From assembly GCA_002786025.1 (NCBI GenBank), contig NHNW01000030.1:124001-188000 (forward strand): a stretch of 64,000 nt of DNA. The letters run 5' to 3'. Shown in pieces: positions 51,742 to 63,466 of this stretch. Under the pieces are notes generated by a model that saw nothing but the letters and a program-made list of their open reading frames with translations, had not been told where the DNA came from and searched no databases. Made by a program: the position numbers and the translations under genes. The stretch is from Zasmidium citrigriseum. Taxonomy: Eukaryota > Ascomycota > Dothideomycetes > Mycosphaerellales > Mycosphaerellaceae. Each line of letters begins with the position of its first letter. Position 1 is the stretch's first letter.

Positions 51742-54312
51742 TCATCGCCCAAACTGAACCCCCATACTCGAATCCCACGTCTTCCCAGCGCCGCCCTTCC
51801 CCCCACCACCCTGACCTCCTCCCGACGCACCCCCAAAAACAATCGGCATCCCCTCCTGCCAAGTCGTATTCTTCCCCAACTCCGGACTCTGTACATTCGC
51901 AACCAAACCCGGATGCGGTCTCTGCGGCATAGGCGCAGGAATAGGTTCCTCCACAACCCTCCCCTGCAACGGCGGCTGCTGAACCCTCTGCTGCTGCTCC
52001 TTCTCACTGAGCAACTGCTGCTGGGTATTCTGCTGGAGTTGCAAATTCGCCATGGCGGTACTGACATCCGATTCGAGATTCTGCGCTTCGTTGCGGCGGC
52101 TGTAGACGAAATTTCGACAGTCGTCGCGGAAGCGTGTCGTGATGGCTGAGAGATCATTGTAGAATTTCCGTCCCGTGTCGAGATTGCGCATGATCTCCTT
52201 GTAGGCCGTGTAGGCATTTTCGAGGTTTTGAAGGGCAGTCTCACGTTCTTTGGAGGAGGTGTCGCCGCGTTTGGCGTTTTGGAAGGAGATGTTGGCTTCG
52301 GTGACGCGGTTGAGGAGGGCTTGCTGTTCCTTTTCTTCTTTCTTGAGTTCCTCCTGGTCGATGTCGTACTTCTTAAGTCGCTCGTCGAAGAGGTTCTCGA
52401 ATTGGGAGGCTTGCACGGGCATCATAGGGTATTCTCGCTCCAGTCTGCTGGCTTCTTTGAGGAGGTCTGGGTTGACGTCGTCTTCTTTCGCCTTCATTCG
52501 CAGTGCCTCAACTTTCTTCCTCCGCCGGCTCTCAAGTCGACTGACTTCGTTTAATGATGCACGGAGGGCGTTCGCTTCACGCTCGACCTTTGCCGTCATG
52601 GTCGCCCTCCTGCTAGAAGGCACGTAGTCTTCCAGATCGCGATCCGTCCCACCTAGTAACCGTATCAAGCTCTCATTCTCCTTCAGCTTCTGCTGAACAA
52701 GCTTGTCAGAGTTATCGGCTTGTTTCAGATACCCGTCGATATCGTTGATCTGCTGATAGAGCTTTGGAACCACTTCTCTACCAGGCGGCCGTGTCCATCG
52801 ATCAGTGCCATACTTTCGTCTTGCCGCCTCATCCTCTCCAGCTTCGGTCCTCAAAAGATCGATGCCTTCTTGATACAGCACTCGGTTATTCGCCTTAAGC
52901 TTCTCGGTATCCGCAATCGTCGCATGGAGTCGATGAACGCCATTCGCCTGCCGCACTTCCTCTGCATGGCTCGCCAATCCAGGTGGTAGTCCAAGTGGCT
53001 TCTCTAGAGCTTGCAAAGATCCAGGAAGGTTCAAGCTCGAAAGCAGCTCGTGTATTCTCTGCGTCATGGCCTCCAGTTCCGCAATGATCGTATTGTTGAC
53101 CAACCTGTCCCGACGATCGGCGTATATCGAAGCAGCAACATGCACACTATACGGCACAAGCTTCGCAAACAGCGGTTTGCCCAACTCCCCTCGTTCCCCA
53201 AGCATCTCCTGTGAATTCGACACTTCCCTTGGAACCTTCGAAGACACCATACTCGCCCGGTCCAGCACCCTCAGCTCGGCCTTCGTTGGCTCCGGTTGTA
53301 GATAGATCGTATCGTTGTCCTTCTCCGCCCGCTTCAAATCCTCCGCCACGCGATTCCTCAACCCCGTGAGGTCACTCTTGACAGCCGAGTTGATCGCCGG
53401 CTCATTCAAAGCAATCTTAACGCAATTCAAACTATCCCTCAACCGCGCCACTTCCTCTCCATACTTCCTCTTTTCCAGCGCATCGCACGCTGCACGATAC
53501 TGTGCCGCCGCGGCGAAATGATGATGTTTCGCATTCATGTGATGAATCCATTCGCTCCGTATACTGTCCGATTTCAAAGACCAGTCGTTCGCCTCAGTGT
53601 ACAGATCACTGACTTTCGCCGCCAGCTTTGCAATCGTCGCATCTTTCATCCCGTCCTTGACAGCCTTCTGCCAGAAACACTCCTGCGCTTGTGCGAGCAT
53701 CAATGCTTCCAGAGCTTCCAGCGTCGCAGCATCCATCTCTTCTGGCGGGGCACTACGTAGATCTGGGATCACGTTCTCTCGTAGGTGTTTGAAGACTCCC
53801 GCTGCGAAGCAGAAGTTACTCGCTGCGCTCTTCAGACCATCGCTGGTCGATCGATTCGAAGAGAGGGCGAGTTGGGAGTACATTGCGGCGAGGTTGAAGA
53901 GGATGTTGGCCAGTTCGAAGCGGATGTTGTTCTCGGTGTGGACGTGGTTGGTGTGGTAGCCTAGGGCTGGGTACCAGGTGAAGTCGGCGCCTATCTACTT
54001 CATCAAACGACGTCGTTAGCCTCTATATCTCTTCAATATCATGTATATTAGAGATATCCTCACATCAACAGGAAACTTCCCACCCATCCAAACCAACTGC
54101 GCCGCATACTGCTGGATCCTCTTCGCCCCACTACTGTGCGGCTCAAGAGCATTGACAGCATCTTTACGCAGCTGATCGATAATCTCAAGGTCTCGAGAGA
54201 AAGTATCTGGGTGCTGGTCGTATTTGGTGGAGATGTAGTGTCGGATGGCTTCTGAGAGGAGCAGACTATGCGTGCGGCGGAACGGGATCTGGAGGATGTT
54301 GCCGTTCTGCAT
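51742..54312 (-). CDS. palA: Bro1-domain pH-signalling scaffold PalA/Rim20
   Basis: Two exons, 54312-54064 and 53994-51742, give 833 residues. The N-terminal Bro1 domain (about 1-390) starts IPFRRTHSLLLSEAIRHYIS. It includes GADFTWYPALGYHTN across the intron, NIRFELANILFNLAAMYSQL, and LMLAQAQECFWQKAVKDGMK, the last being the conserved Bro1 core. The middle part (about 400-720) is the coiled V-shaped domain that binds YPxL motifs of the PacC/Rim101 factor. The C-terminus is Gln/Pro-rich and ends GKTWDSSMGVQFGR. PalA/Rim20 bridges ESCRT-III and PacC so that PacC is cleaved at alkaline pH, at endosomal or cortical membranes. It is divergent from the ATX1 gene. Confidence 0.93.
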
Positions 54313-54772
54313 GGTGATCAGAGCATTTCCGACGATACTCGTGGGGTTGAAGAGGCGGTTGCTTAGAGGAGTGATTTCTTGTTTACTCTGCGGCGAGAAA
54401 GTGAAGTCATCGCGTGTTCCTCCCCGCTAGCTATTTTGTTGTTTTGGTCTTCCGTAATTGAACCCCTCGCCGCCAGGCCTGGAAACTTGCTCATCCACCG
54501 CCTCTTCATCAAGCCGCCGCCAGGAACACCCGTTGCTGCAGCCACAGGGGAATTGTCATTTACCTCGAGCACGCGATCGGTTCGTGTTTGTAGCAAGCAA
54601 GAAATTCTATAAGTACATGTTCGACCGCACCAGCGCTGCTCTTTCTTTGTCCACTATTGTCGGGGATTACCAATCGGTTAACTGCTCACTACTCTCCAAC
54701 TTCGAAGCACCGCTCTTCTTCCCCCTCACAATCCGACAACTTCTCCAAGACCACACCAAATAATTCACCAGA
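54313..54772. other. intergenic, divergent promoter
   Basis: Between palA (-) and the copper chaperone gene (+). Nothing specific was seen. Confidence 0.4.
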
Positions 54773-55098
54773 ATGGCCGAGCACAAGTACAAATTCAACG
54801 TCACCATGACCTGCGGCGGCTGCTCCGGCGCCGTGGAGCGAGTCCTCAAGAAGCTCGATGGTATGCTCCCTCTCACCATACCCAACATTCTCCAACCCAT
54901 ATTCCAAGCATTCTCTATCATATGCTAATCACATGCTTCTTCACAGGCGTCAAATCCTTCGACGTGTCCCTCGACACGCAAACCGCCGAAGTCACCACCG
55001 AAGACAGCGTCAGCTACGCAACCGTGCTCGAGAAGATCCAGAAGACGGGCAAGAAGGTCAATTCGGGTGAGGCGGATGGTGTGCCGCAGACCGTCTAG
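54773..55098 (+). CDS. ATX1: ATX1-type cytosolic copper chaperone
   Basis: Two exons, 54773-54860 and 54947-55098, give 79 residues; yeast Atx1 has 73. The single heavy-metal-associated domain has the copper-binding MTCGGCSGAV (Cys14 and Cys17), the beta strand VKSFDVSLDTQTAEVTT and the Lys-rich KIQKTGKKV that guides docking to the Golgi copper ATPase (Ccc2). It delivers Cu(I) for loading of secreted cuproenzymes, which would include the laccase in this window; that link is inference. The intron lies after LKKLDG in the helix-strand loop. Confidence 0.95.
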
Positions 55099-55533
55099 AA
55101 TATGCTGGACGGGTGCATCTGCGGGAAGCTGAGGGGACAACGACACATGAAGCATGCTCTGGAGTTTATGAGGCGTTCGAGACGCTCTCACGGGCAAGGA
55201 ATGCATGCACTTTACGACTCAGTTGATTTTTGGGACAACATAAAGACACAATGATACTCATGACAATCCTCGAAGCTGTATTCGTTTCTTTTGTAGGGAG
55301 GTTGTTTACGGCCTTTGCAAAAATCGCCTGACTGGCATCGCAAAGGGCATGTGTTCATACTGGCAATTAAACAGAGCAACGAGAAAGGATCACAGGGTAA
55401 GTCAAGAAGTCCCAGCTCTATTGCGACTTTCATATTCAACTCTTTGGCTACATAATACTCATACTGTCAAGCTAAGTCCTGTTCTCCAAGATTCCCCTTC
55501 CCATGTCCTCCACTCATACACAACCCCTCCTTT
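55099..55533. other. intergenic, convergent 3' flanks
   Basis: 3' regions of the copper chaperone and the thiolase genes. No gene was seen. Confidence 0.4.
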
Positions 55534-56919
55534 TTAGAATCGACTCTCAACCTTCTTCTCAATATCCTGCAACGCCCACTCACTCCTCGACTTCTTACTC
55601 CTAACACTATCCGCCTGACTCTTCGTGAAACCCTTCGCCTCCGTGGCAGGATTATACCCAAAAGCACTGCTCTTCGCAACCTCCTGATCCGAGACACTCC
55701 TCGGCGCCTTGCCATCCGCCCGTTTATAAACCGTAACAACAACAGCCCCTCCAAGACCCAGATTATGCTGCAACGCAACAGTCGTGCCCGGGACGAGACG
55801 GTTGTTCGCCCAGCCGCGCAGATGCCAGGTCAACTCGGCGCATTGAGCCAGGCCTGTGGCGCCGAGGGGGTGGCCCTTGGAAATGAGACCGCCGGAGGGA
55901 TTGATGACCATTTTCCCGCCATAGGTGATATCCCCCTTGCGCACCATCTCATGGGCTTTCCCATGCTCCGACAGCCCCAGGGCATCGATAGTCACCATCT
56001 CATTAGCAGAGAAGCAGTCATGCAACTCACAGACCTTCACATCCGAAGGCTTGACACCAGCCTCCTCCATCGCGGTCTTCGCGGCGTATTGCGACATGTG
56101 GTAGCCCATAAGATCAATCGCCGAACGCGAGAACAAACTAGGAGAATCCGTCGCAAGCGTCTGCCCCGCAATAAGAACAGCCTGATCCTTCAACTCCGGC
56201 CTCGCATCCAGGAACGCCTGGCTGACAACAACAGCCGCCGCACCCCCATCAGACGTCGGACAGCATTGCAATTTCGTCAGCGGCTCGTGGATCATTGGCG
56301 CCTTCATGACTTGCTCAAGCGTATACTCGGTCATGAACTGGGAGTAAGGGTTCCGTTTCGAGTGTTCGTGGTTCACACGCCCAATCTCCGCGAAGTCCTC
56401 GTTTTTAGCACCGAATTTCTCCATGTATTCGCGGCCGGCGTTGCCGAAGAATTGTGCGGCTTCGGGGGCGTTGGTGCGGCCGCGGGTTTGCACCATCATT
56501 TCGGCGGTTGTGCCGGTGGGGTTTGCGCGGTCGAGGAAGTAAGACTGGAGAGAACCTGGGTTCATTTTCTCGAATCCGACGACAAGAACAGCGTCCGCCA
56601 TGCCACCAGCACACATCGTCCGGGCGAGGTGCAGACCTGTCGAGCCCGTCGAGCAGTTGTTGTTGACGTTGTAGATGGGGACCTGGGTCATGCCGAATTG
56701 GTAGAAGACGCGCTGGCCGCAGGTGCTGTCGCCGTAGCAGTAACAGGCCACGCCGGCGTCGATGTCGTCGTAGTTGACTTTGGCGTCGAGCATGGCTTTG
56801 ATGCCGGCTTCGAAGCCTAGTTCCGTGTAGTCGACCTTGCCTCTGGGTTTGATGAATTTGGTCATGCCTACGCCTAGGACGTAGACCGGGGGCTTGTTCT
56901 TTGCTGCTTTGGCTGCCAT
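55534..56919 (-). CDS. SCPx-like 3-ketoacyl-CoA thiolase (sterol carrier thiolase family)
   Basis: Intronless, 461 residues from the ATG at 56919. The frame is open 48 codons upstream, but that part is low-complexity and lies before a good start context (GCCATGG on the opposite strand). Thiolase features are VYVLGVGMTKFIKPRG at the start, the nucleophile in NVNNNCSTGSTGLHLA (Cys about 89), CELHDCFSANE and GGLISKGHPLGATG with the catalytic His and Gly loop. Members cleave 3-ketoacyl-CoAs, including branched ones, usually in peroxisomes. The protein ends in SRF, a near but non-canonical PTS1 tripeptide, so its location is uncertain. There is no SCP2 sterol-carrier domain at the C-terminus. Confidence 0.92.
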   Translation of the reverse strand: MAAKAAKNKPPVYVLGVGMTKFIKPRGKVDYTELGFEAGIKAMLDAKVNYDDIDAGVACYCYGDSTCGQRVFYQFGMTQVPIYNVNNNCSTGSTGLHLARTMCAGGMADAVLVVGFEKMNPGSLQSYFLDRANPTGTTAEMMVQTRGRTNAPEAAQFFGNAGREYMEKFGAKNEDFAEIGRVNHEHSKRNPYSQFMTEYTLEQVMKAPMIHEPLTKLQCCPTSDGGAAAVVVSQAFLDARPELKDQAVLIAGQTLATDSPSLFSRSAIDLMGYHMSQYAAKTAMEEAGVKPSDVKVCELHDCFSANEMVTIDALGLSEHGKAHEMVRKGDITYGGKMVINPSGGLISKGHPLGATGLAQCAELTWHLRGWANNRLVPGTTVALQHNLGLGGAVVVTVYKRADGKAPRSVSDQEVAKSSAFGYNPATEAKGFTKSQADSVRSKKSRSEWALQDIEKKVESRF

Positions 56920-57582
56920 GGTGACGGTGCTTTTACTGTGCAGGTGGAGTGGTTGTGTGGAAGGAGCGAGGGTGTTGTTCTTTCCGTTTATTAGTTGTAG
57001 TAGAGTCTCGAGTCGAAGAGGCGATGTCACCAGCTGGGGTCGATCTTGTGGGGTGTGGAGCACATTTATTGCCGTCAGGACCTCGGTAGAGATGGCGGCG
57101 ACAACGATACGTATTTACCACTCGACCTAGGAACGCATTTAACGAGAAGCATGTGAGGGATCTATCGTGATTACTGACTGGAGACCATGTTCGCCGCAGG
57201 CTGCTCCAATCACTGCCGTTCGATCACAGATTCCAGCCGGTAAACGCGGTAAACACTCTTTCTGGCCGAGGAGGATGCTAAAGAAATATCGTGCATATCG
57301 CGGGCAATGACGAAGCAGGAGCGACCGAACTGGGAATGTACCGATTGATGCAAGTTGATGAAAGTGTGAGAGACGGAAGCTTGGTGCCGTGAACGTAGTT
57401 CTTCGTAGTGCTTGACCCTATGCAACTGTCTTGTCGCTCTGATGCAGGTCAGCACACTGGAGATGCCCATGGTACACAAAGCCGTGCGAGCCTCCCATCA
57501 CAGTAGTGAGGCTCCAAGCAAATCCATGGTCTCGATGATGCCGCTCTTCAAACGCCAATACCCCCAGCCATGCACTCGTCGT
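56920..57582. other. intergenic
   Basis: Thiolase promoter and RPS23 3' flank. No gene was recognised. Confidence 0.4.
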
Positions 57583-58178
<596 letters not shown>

Positions 58179-59013
58179 CTTGGCTGTAGCAGTATGTCAG
58201 TAAAGATCCTCGAGCGATGGTCGTGTGTGATGCGGTCGGTGCGGGTTTGGAGGAGATGTCGCAGGTGTCGGCTGGGGTTGTCGGTGGTGCGAGTTGTGTC
58301 GATTTGATGATGCAGTGTCGAGTATTCGTGAAACGGACGTGGGGCGACTCACCGACTGTGTTGTTGCTGGGTGTGCTTGACGGTGCGTGGCAGCGAGTCT
58401 CAGGAAGTCGTCAAACTCAAGAATGGGATTTCGGCGGCAGTGTGATGGCTTGGCGTGGACCGTGCGTGCAAGCCACGTGACCTTCGACATCAGCTCTTTC
58501 CGCCACCACTCCTCCATCTCGCTTTCACCCCATCTCATCTCCAAATGCCGTTCAAAAGTAACAGACCGACAATTGTCTCGTGCTGATACCGGCACTACTC
58601 AGACTGAATGGCCGAGCGTGTCACTGCGCATCACTACGATGGCGACAGCCATGAGCCTCAACGCTCCAACTCACCATCGAAAAGCACCTACAAATCTGTT
58701 TAAATCTCGCTGCAGGAAGACTTTCATCAGTCTGGTCATGATAATGGTCGATGCCAACAGATTGTACACTGAAAAGGATCACGCAAGCAGTCCGTGTATG
58801 CAAACTTCAAAGTTGAACATTCTCATGGCGAGCTTTCCCCTAAGAAACCTAAGAAACTCGAGTATTCACTACAGGTCTGTGCACGGCCTGCCCGTGACGT
58901 TCTCCTAAAGCACGCGTGCGGTCGCCAAGACGTCCGCGTCGCTCTACAACCTCCCGTCGCTTCCCAAACAAACACAATCATGACTACACTCAGCACAGCG
59001 CAGCATACGAGCG
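58179..59013. other. intergenic
   Basis: RPS23 promoter and upstream region of the first F-box gene. Unlike the next three F-box genes, it does not contain the 19-nt element CTTGCATGTGANNGCCAAG. Confidence 0.4.
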
Positions 59014-60002
59014 ATGTCCGAAATGCACTCAATCTTTGGGCAGGCGCTCCCCTCGACCGTCCGTCCTCGACACCAACAGAAGAAAGCGTGCGGTCAATCC
59101 GACCCTATCGACCTCACTGACGAGCGCGAGATCCTCGAGGTCGCCACTCTCGAGTGCGAGCGGCGGAGCATGATCGCCGACTTCCAGGACGAGCAGCCAC
59201 CGGAGGATGAGCGGGAGACTCAGGAGTAAGTCTCACTCTACTTCAGTCGAGTCGCACATAATTGACACTCTTCTTTAGGGCGGACCTGTCCGCGACCCAG
59301 AAAGTCTTCCAGACCTATGAGCTCGTCGAGATGATCTTCTCCTACCTACCCTTAGAGGATCTGAATGCAGTCCAAAAGACCTCGAAATTCTCCAAAGACG
59401 TCATCCTCAGCTCCAAGACTATCGGCGAGAAATTCCGCTTTCCAACCTCGGAGATGATCGACTTCCGCCTTCCTCATAACCGCGGATACTTGCGGTGCAA
59501 CAGAATCCGACTGCCCGTGCAACCGATCCTCGATGTCATGGAGATCTACTACGAGTATTTCTCATCCGCGGATTATCAGCTTCAGTCCGACGGGACGAGT
59601 TCCTTACCTCACATGGTCATCACCGGGACTGAGCAAGCGCCATCCGAGGACATCAGTCTCTGGCGGAGATGTCACTGGGACGTGTCCGATCAGATCAGAA
59701 GCGCTGATGAGCTGCAGCTGGTTGCTGAAGGTGCGACCAAGTTCTATTGGACTCGTCGTGATCTCCCCGCTGGCTGGAAGTTTGGACAGCTATTCGATTT
59801 GCTGTACGAGATGGTGGTCGATCAGGGGCTCGATTTCAAGGGCTTGCGGAGGGATGAAGTGGCGGAGAAAGCGAAGAATAAAGTGGTGGAAGCTGAGAAT
59901 CAAGCGATGGAAGAGAACAACAGAGCGGTGGAAGGAAACAACAAGAGGGTCGTGCAGTTCAAGCCCTTGAGGAGGATAAGACCGTTGTTTCTTGTTGGTT
60001 GA
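59014..60002 (+). CDS. F-box protein, first of a tandem group
   Basis: Two exons, 59014-59225 and 59279-60002, give 311 residues. After an acidic N-terminus (DLTDEREILEVATLECE, about 30-46) the F-box is at about residues 74-120: QKVFQTYELVEMIFSYLPLE, DLNAVQKTSKFSKDVILSS. It is interrupted upstream by the intron in the same place as in its three downstream relatives. The C-terminal part is variable and ends in a basic/Asn-rich segment (KAKNKVVEAENQAMEENNRA). F-box proteins hook targets onto SCF ubiquitin ligases through Skp1; no known substrate-binding repeat is visible here. The start at 59014 is the first ATG of the open frame. Confidence 0.8.
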
Positions 60003-60763
60003 TGGTGCTGGTTCTGGATAAACGCTGTCAGACATTGTTCGGTTCGGCATGCGACTGGCATTTGGAGGTCGTGGAAGGCTGTCTTTGTCTGACTCAGGGT
60101 GCAGAGAAGGTTTAGGTTTACACTGGCCTTAGCCATCGTTGCTTCCGGTGTCATAGAAGGTCGGGCACATGGTCTAATCCCGATTGACTTCACGAACATT
60201 GCTTGCTTTCTACCTTTCTTCTCACCCGCATGTTACGCACATACTCCTGAGTGTTCAATCCAAATACTGATCCGCTATGTAGGTGCCCGGCGAACTGATC
60301 CAGTCCACCGCAAACACTGAAATATCACAACTTCCTTGTGCCTTAACACTACTTTTACGCCACTTCCTTTGTTATGATGCATGCAAAATACTGCCATAGT
60401 TTGCTTGAATGATTCTGGGGACTTAGCCACGGTATGGCATTTTGAAGTGGGATTTGTTGTTCTTTCAGCTGCAGCGGCCCAGGCGGGAAGCTGCAAAATA
60501 TGCACCATCGCTCGGGAAGCAACATCAATTTCCACGTCTGCGGCCCACCGCTGCTTGTTGTTGCACCAATACTGACTACGATTCAATCAGAAGTGCATTT
60601 CAAAGTCGCTTGTTTCACAGAACCTGCTTCTGATCCGCATGTTCCTTGGTGAAGCGGTCAAGACTGACTTGCATGTGACTGCCAAGGCTCAAACGCCTCA
60701 CAGCTTCTTTACATCTGCTACCTCGTCAAGCAGTCAACTATACCTACAACATCACACTCCGAC
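60003..60763. other. intergenic, F-box promoter
   Basis: No gene. It contains the first copy of the shared 19-nt element at 60668-60686, 78 bases before the next start codon. Confidence 0.45.
60668..60686 (+). promoter_or_regulatory. shared 19-nt F-box promoter element, copy 1
   Basis: CTTGCATGTGACTGCCAAG. It is identical to copies 2 and 3 except at the two central-right positions, and starts 96 bases upstream of the ATG at 60764. Confidence 0.65.
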
Positions 60764-61717
60764 ATGGCGCTACCAGGCTTATCTGACGGCGATCGTGCGA
60801 CTACCGACGAGAACGGCAGATCTCTCGACACCGTCCCTGAAATGTTCAATCTCGAGCAGCTGGCAAACGAGCTAGCGAAGGACATGGCAATCAGTCCGAC
60901 AGCAACTTCCTCAGGAAGTCAAGGCACAGAAGCCCCTCAGTATGTTCATAGATGGAGAATCTTGAGGATTTGTAGACATTGACCGACACACAGGAGCACC
61001 ATTTCCGCCGCAGACAAAGTCTTCGGATGCTACGAGCTCGCCGAAATGATCCTAGTCGTCCTGTCACCCGAAGACCTCATCAACATGCAGAGGGTGCGGA
61101 AGAGCATCCGAGCAATCACCAACAGTTCGAAGAGCCTGCAAAGCAATCTCTACGCCTTCTCGCCAGTCCGCGACACTATCCATGGCTTGCAGCCAGTTGC
61201 CTTCCGCCTCCCCCGCTTCACGATCGACTTTCGAGCTCCTGATTCCAAGGAAGGCGAGCCTCGATACTTCGACTGTTGGCAGGTAGATCGCTCGGCTCAC
61301 ATGGTCTTCCTAGCCTACAGATACGCTTCCAAAGAGCAGTACGAGGCGCCACGAGAGCAGGTGGACATCTGGTCGAAGAATTGGAAGGCCACCGCTCCAA
61401 AGATATGGAACAAGTCTGCCCGGCAGAAGCGGAGACTCATCGGACCGGCTGTGGAGAAAGAGCATACGGACGAGCTGTGGAGGAAGACCTACTTGGTGAA
61501 GCCAGGGAGTATCGAACAGGTGGAGCAAAGCCTCAGCAAGGGTTCGCGTGGTGCATGGGACAGTAATGCTGATAACTGGAGGCGCAAGGGTTATGGTCAC
61601 AGCCACGTGCAACTTTTGCTGAGTACAAGTCCAGGCAAGCGAACTTTCCGCTACATCAGTGGCGAGTGTACGCTCGGAAAGGTATACGAGGAGCTCTGTG
61701 AGATGATAGAGTCTTGA
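60764..61717 (+). CDS. F-box protein, second tandem copy
   Basis: Two exons, 60764-60939 and 60994-61717, give 299 residues. The first exon is a polar leader. The F-box begins right after the intron: ADKVFGCYELAEMILVVLSP, EDLINMQRVRKSIRAITNSS. The rest contains YFDCWQVDRSAHMVFLAYRY and ends FRYISGECTLGKVYEELCEM. That end closely resembles the end of the third copy (YRYLSGDSTFGDVYDALCDM), so the two are paralogues over the full length. The adaptor role with Skp1 is inferred from the F-box. Confidence 0.85.
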
Positions 61718-62210
61718 TCTGAGGAAGAAGACGAGCGGTATGATCCCTGGAATAGGCAAATGTAGACTGGACATTGAGATCCAGTCAAATGGCGCAGACT
61801 AGTGAGATATGGATGAGAAATCGGAGTCGAAGGACATCCTTTGTTGTAGCATACATGTTCTCTCCTCTAGATACTGCCTGAATGGATGCCCTCCGCGCCC
61901 AGACCCGTTCGGCCTCTATGATGATTGGGCTAGTCTAACGGTCTTGAGTAATGCGAACGGCGAGACAATATACCAAAGGCAGCTCAGGTTACCGTCCTTG
62001 CGAAACCTCCTTCGTGCAATTCATGTCTTACGAGCACTTTCTGCATATGTTTTTGAAAGGAAGGAGCGCCATGTAGAGCAAACTTGCATGTGAAAGCCAA
62101 GACAAGCTGCCCACCAAGCTCCCCACCGCCAAGCTGGTGTTCAAACTTCCACTCTTTCCAAAAGCTTCCACGAACCACAAATTCTGTGCCATACACTCGA
62201 CTCTCGCACA
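61718..62210. other. intergenic, F-box promoter
   Basis: No gene. It contains copy 2 of the 19-nt element at 62083-62101, 109 bases before the next start codon. Confidence 0.45.
62083..62101 (+). promoter_or_regulatory. shared 19-nt F-box promoter element, copy 2
   Basis: CTTGCATGTGAAAGCCAAG. It starts 128 bases upstream of the ATG at 62211 and differs from copies 1 and 3 at only one or two of 19 bases. Confidence 0.65.
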
Positions 62211-63091
62211 ATGGCACCGTCCACGTCGCTCGCCGAGGAGACAAAGGCGGATGATGTCGCCTCGCTAGAGCAAGGCCTGGAAGGACTACTCCGTCAAGAT
62301 GAGGAGGATGAAATGTGAGCAGTCCCTCCAGCAAGCTGGCAGCTTTCGACTAACAGCGTCAAAGCGACAGCAGATCCCCGGCCGACAAGGTCTTCGGCAC
62401 CTACGAACTGGCGGAGATGATCATCAAGCACCTGCCTCCCTATCAGATCGTCCTGGCTCAGAAAATCTGCAGAACGGCAAGAGGTGTCGTGCAGTACTCC
62501 AAGATCTTCCAAGAGCAGCAACTCTACGCCTTCGTTCCATACCAGTCATTCCGCGCACCTTCTAAGGCGGCCCTCTTCGGAGTCTTCCCAGCAAGCTTCC
62601 AGAAGTCCAAATCCAAGATCGACTTCGCCCGCCTGGAGACCGAAGACGGCAGGCCGCAATACTTTGGATGCATCAGCATTGTGCGTAGGGCCCATCAGCT
62701 GCAATTGACGTTCAAGTATTTGACTCAGACGGGATATGAGGAGGAGCGTGGGACCTGGGCGAGCGGCAGCAGCGGCTCGCGGACGCTGGTTGCGCCAGTC
62801 ACCGGCGCTACGAACGAGATGTGGAGGAAGATGAAGTGGCTACGCTCGGGCAGCATGAGTGCTCTGCAGGAGGGAATGGACGAGGTCACAAAAGAGAAGT
62901 GGGATCTTGACGCCGAGGGTCTTTCTGAGGAGGACCTCAAAGTGACATTCGAGCGGGAATACTACAGCTGTCCCAAGCGCAAAGTCTGCCGCCGGGTGCG
63001 GTATCGCTACTTGTCGGGCGATAGCACCTTCGGCGATGTGTACGATGCACTCTGCGATATGGCTCGCGCGACGGAGGTGGTACGCCGCTAG
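62211..63091 (+). CDS. F-box protein, third tandem copy
   Basis: Two exons, 62211-62314 and 62365-63091, give 276 residues. The acceptor is AAAG; another AG at 62355-62356 would shift the frame. The leader exon is acidic (SLEQGLEGLLRQDEEDE). The F-box follows: ADKVFGTYELAEMIIKHLPP, YQIVLAQKICRTARGVVQYS. The C-terminal region (YFGCISIVRRAHQLQLTFKY, RYRYLSGDSTFGDVYDALCD) is collinear with the second copy, showing duplication followed by strong divergence. Confidence 0.85.
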
Positions 63092-63466
63092 TGAGATGGC
63101 GCTCGTGGAAAAAAGTCACTGTCTCCCCGACAGGCGTCTTGACTGAGCTGCGTCGAGGGGATGCAGGCATATGACACCGGCGTGCTTTGATTGAGAGACC
63201 CCCCTCAGTCTTGAGTAGTCACTGTATCAATCAGAGTGCCTCTGTTGACTTCCCTAAAAGATTTCTTCCTCTCTTTGCTGTACCGCACCTCTTTCACATC
63301 GATGTGACACGTGCCTGCCGTGAAACTGGAGGCTTGCATGTGAATGCCAAGACTTGCTTAACTTTGGCCGCTCCCGCCGACTTTTAAGCATCCAGCCTCC
63401 AGCTTCCAGCACTTCCAACTTACACCGAACAGCAACAACAACCACTCCGCTGCTCCATCAAGCGAA
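63092..63466. other. intergenic, F-box promoter
   Basis: No gene. It contains copy 3 of the 19-nt element at 63333-63351, 115 bases before the next start codon. Confidence 0.45.
63333..63351 (+). promoter_or_regulatory. shared 19-nt F-box promoter element, copy 3
   Basis: CTTGCATGTGAATGCCAAG. It starts 134 bases upstream of the ATG at 63467. Confidence 0.65.

Noticed and set aside
55765..56820. 351-codon open frame on the + strand
   Set aside because: It lies entirely antisense to the thiolase gene, whose motifs are certain. The frame is open because of codon bias; it has no family features and is His/Arg-rich.
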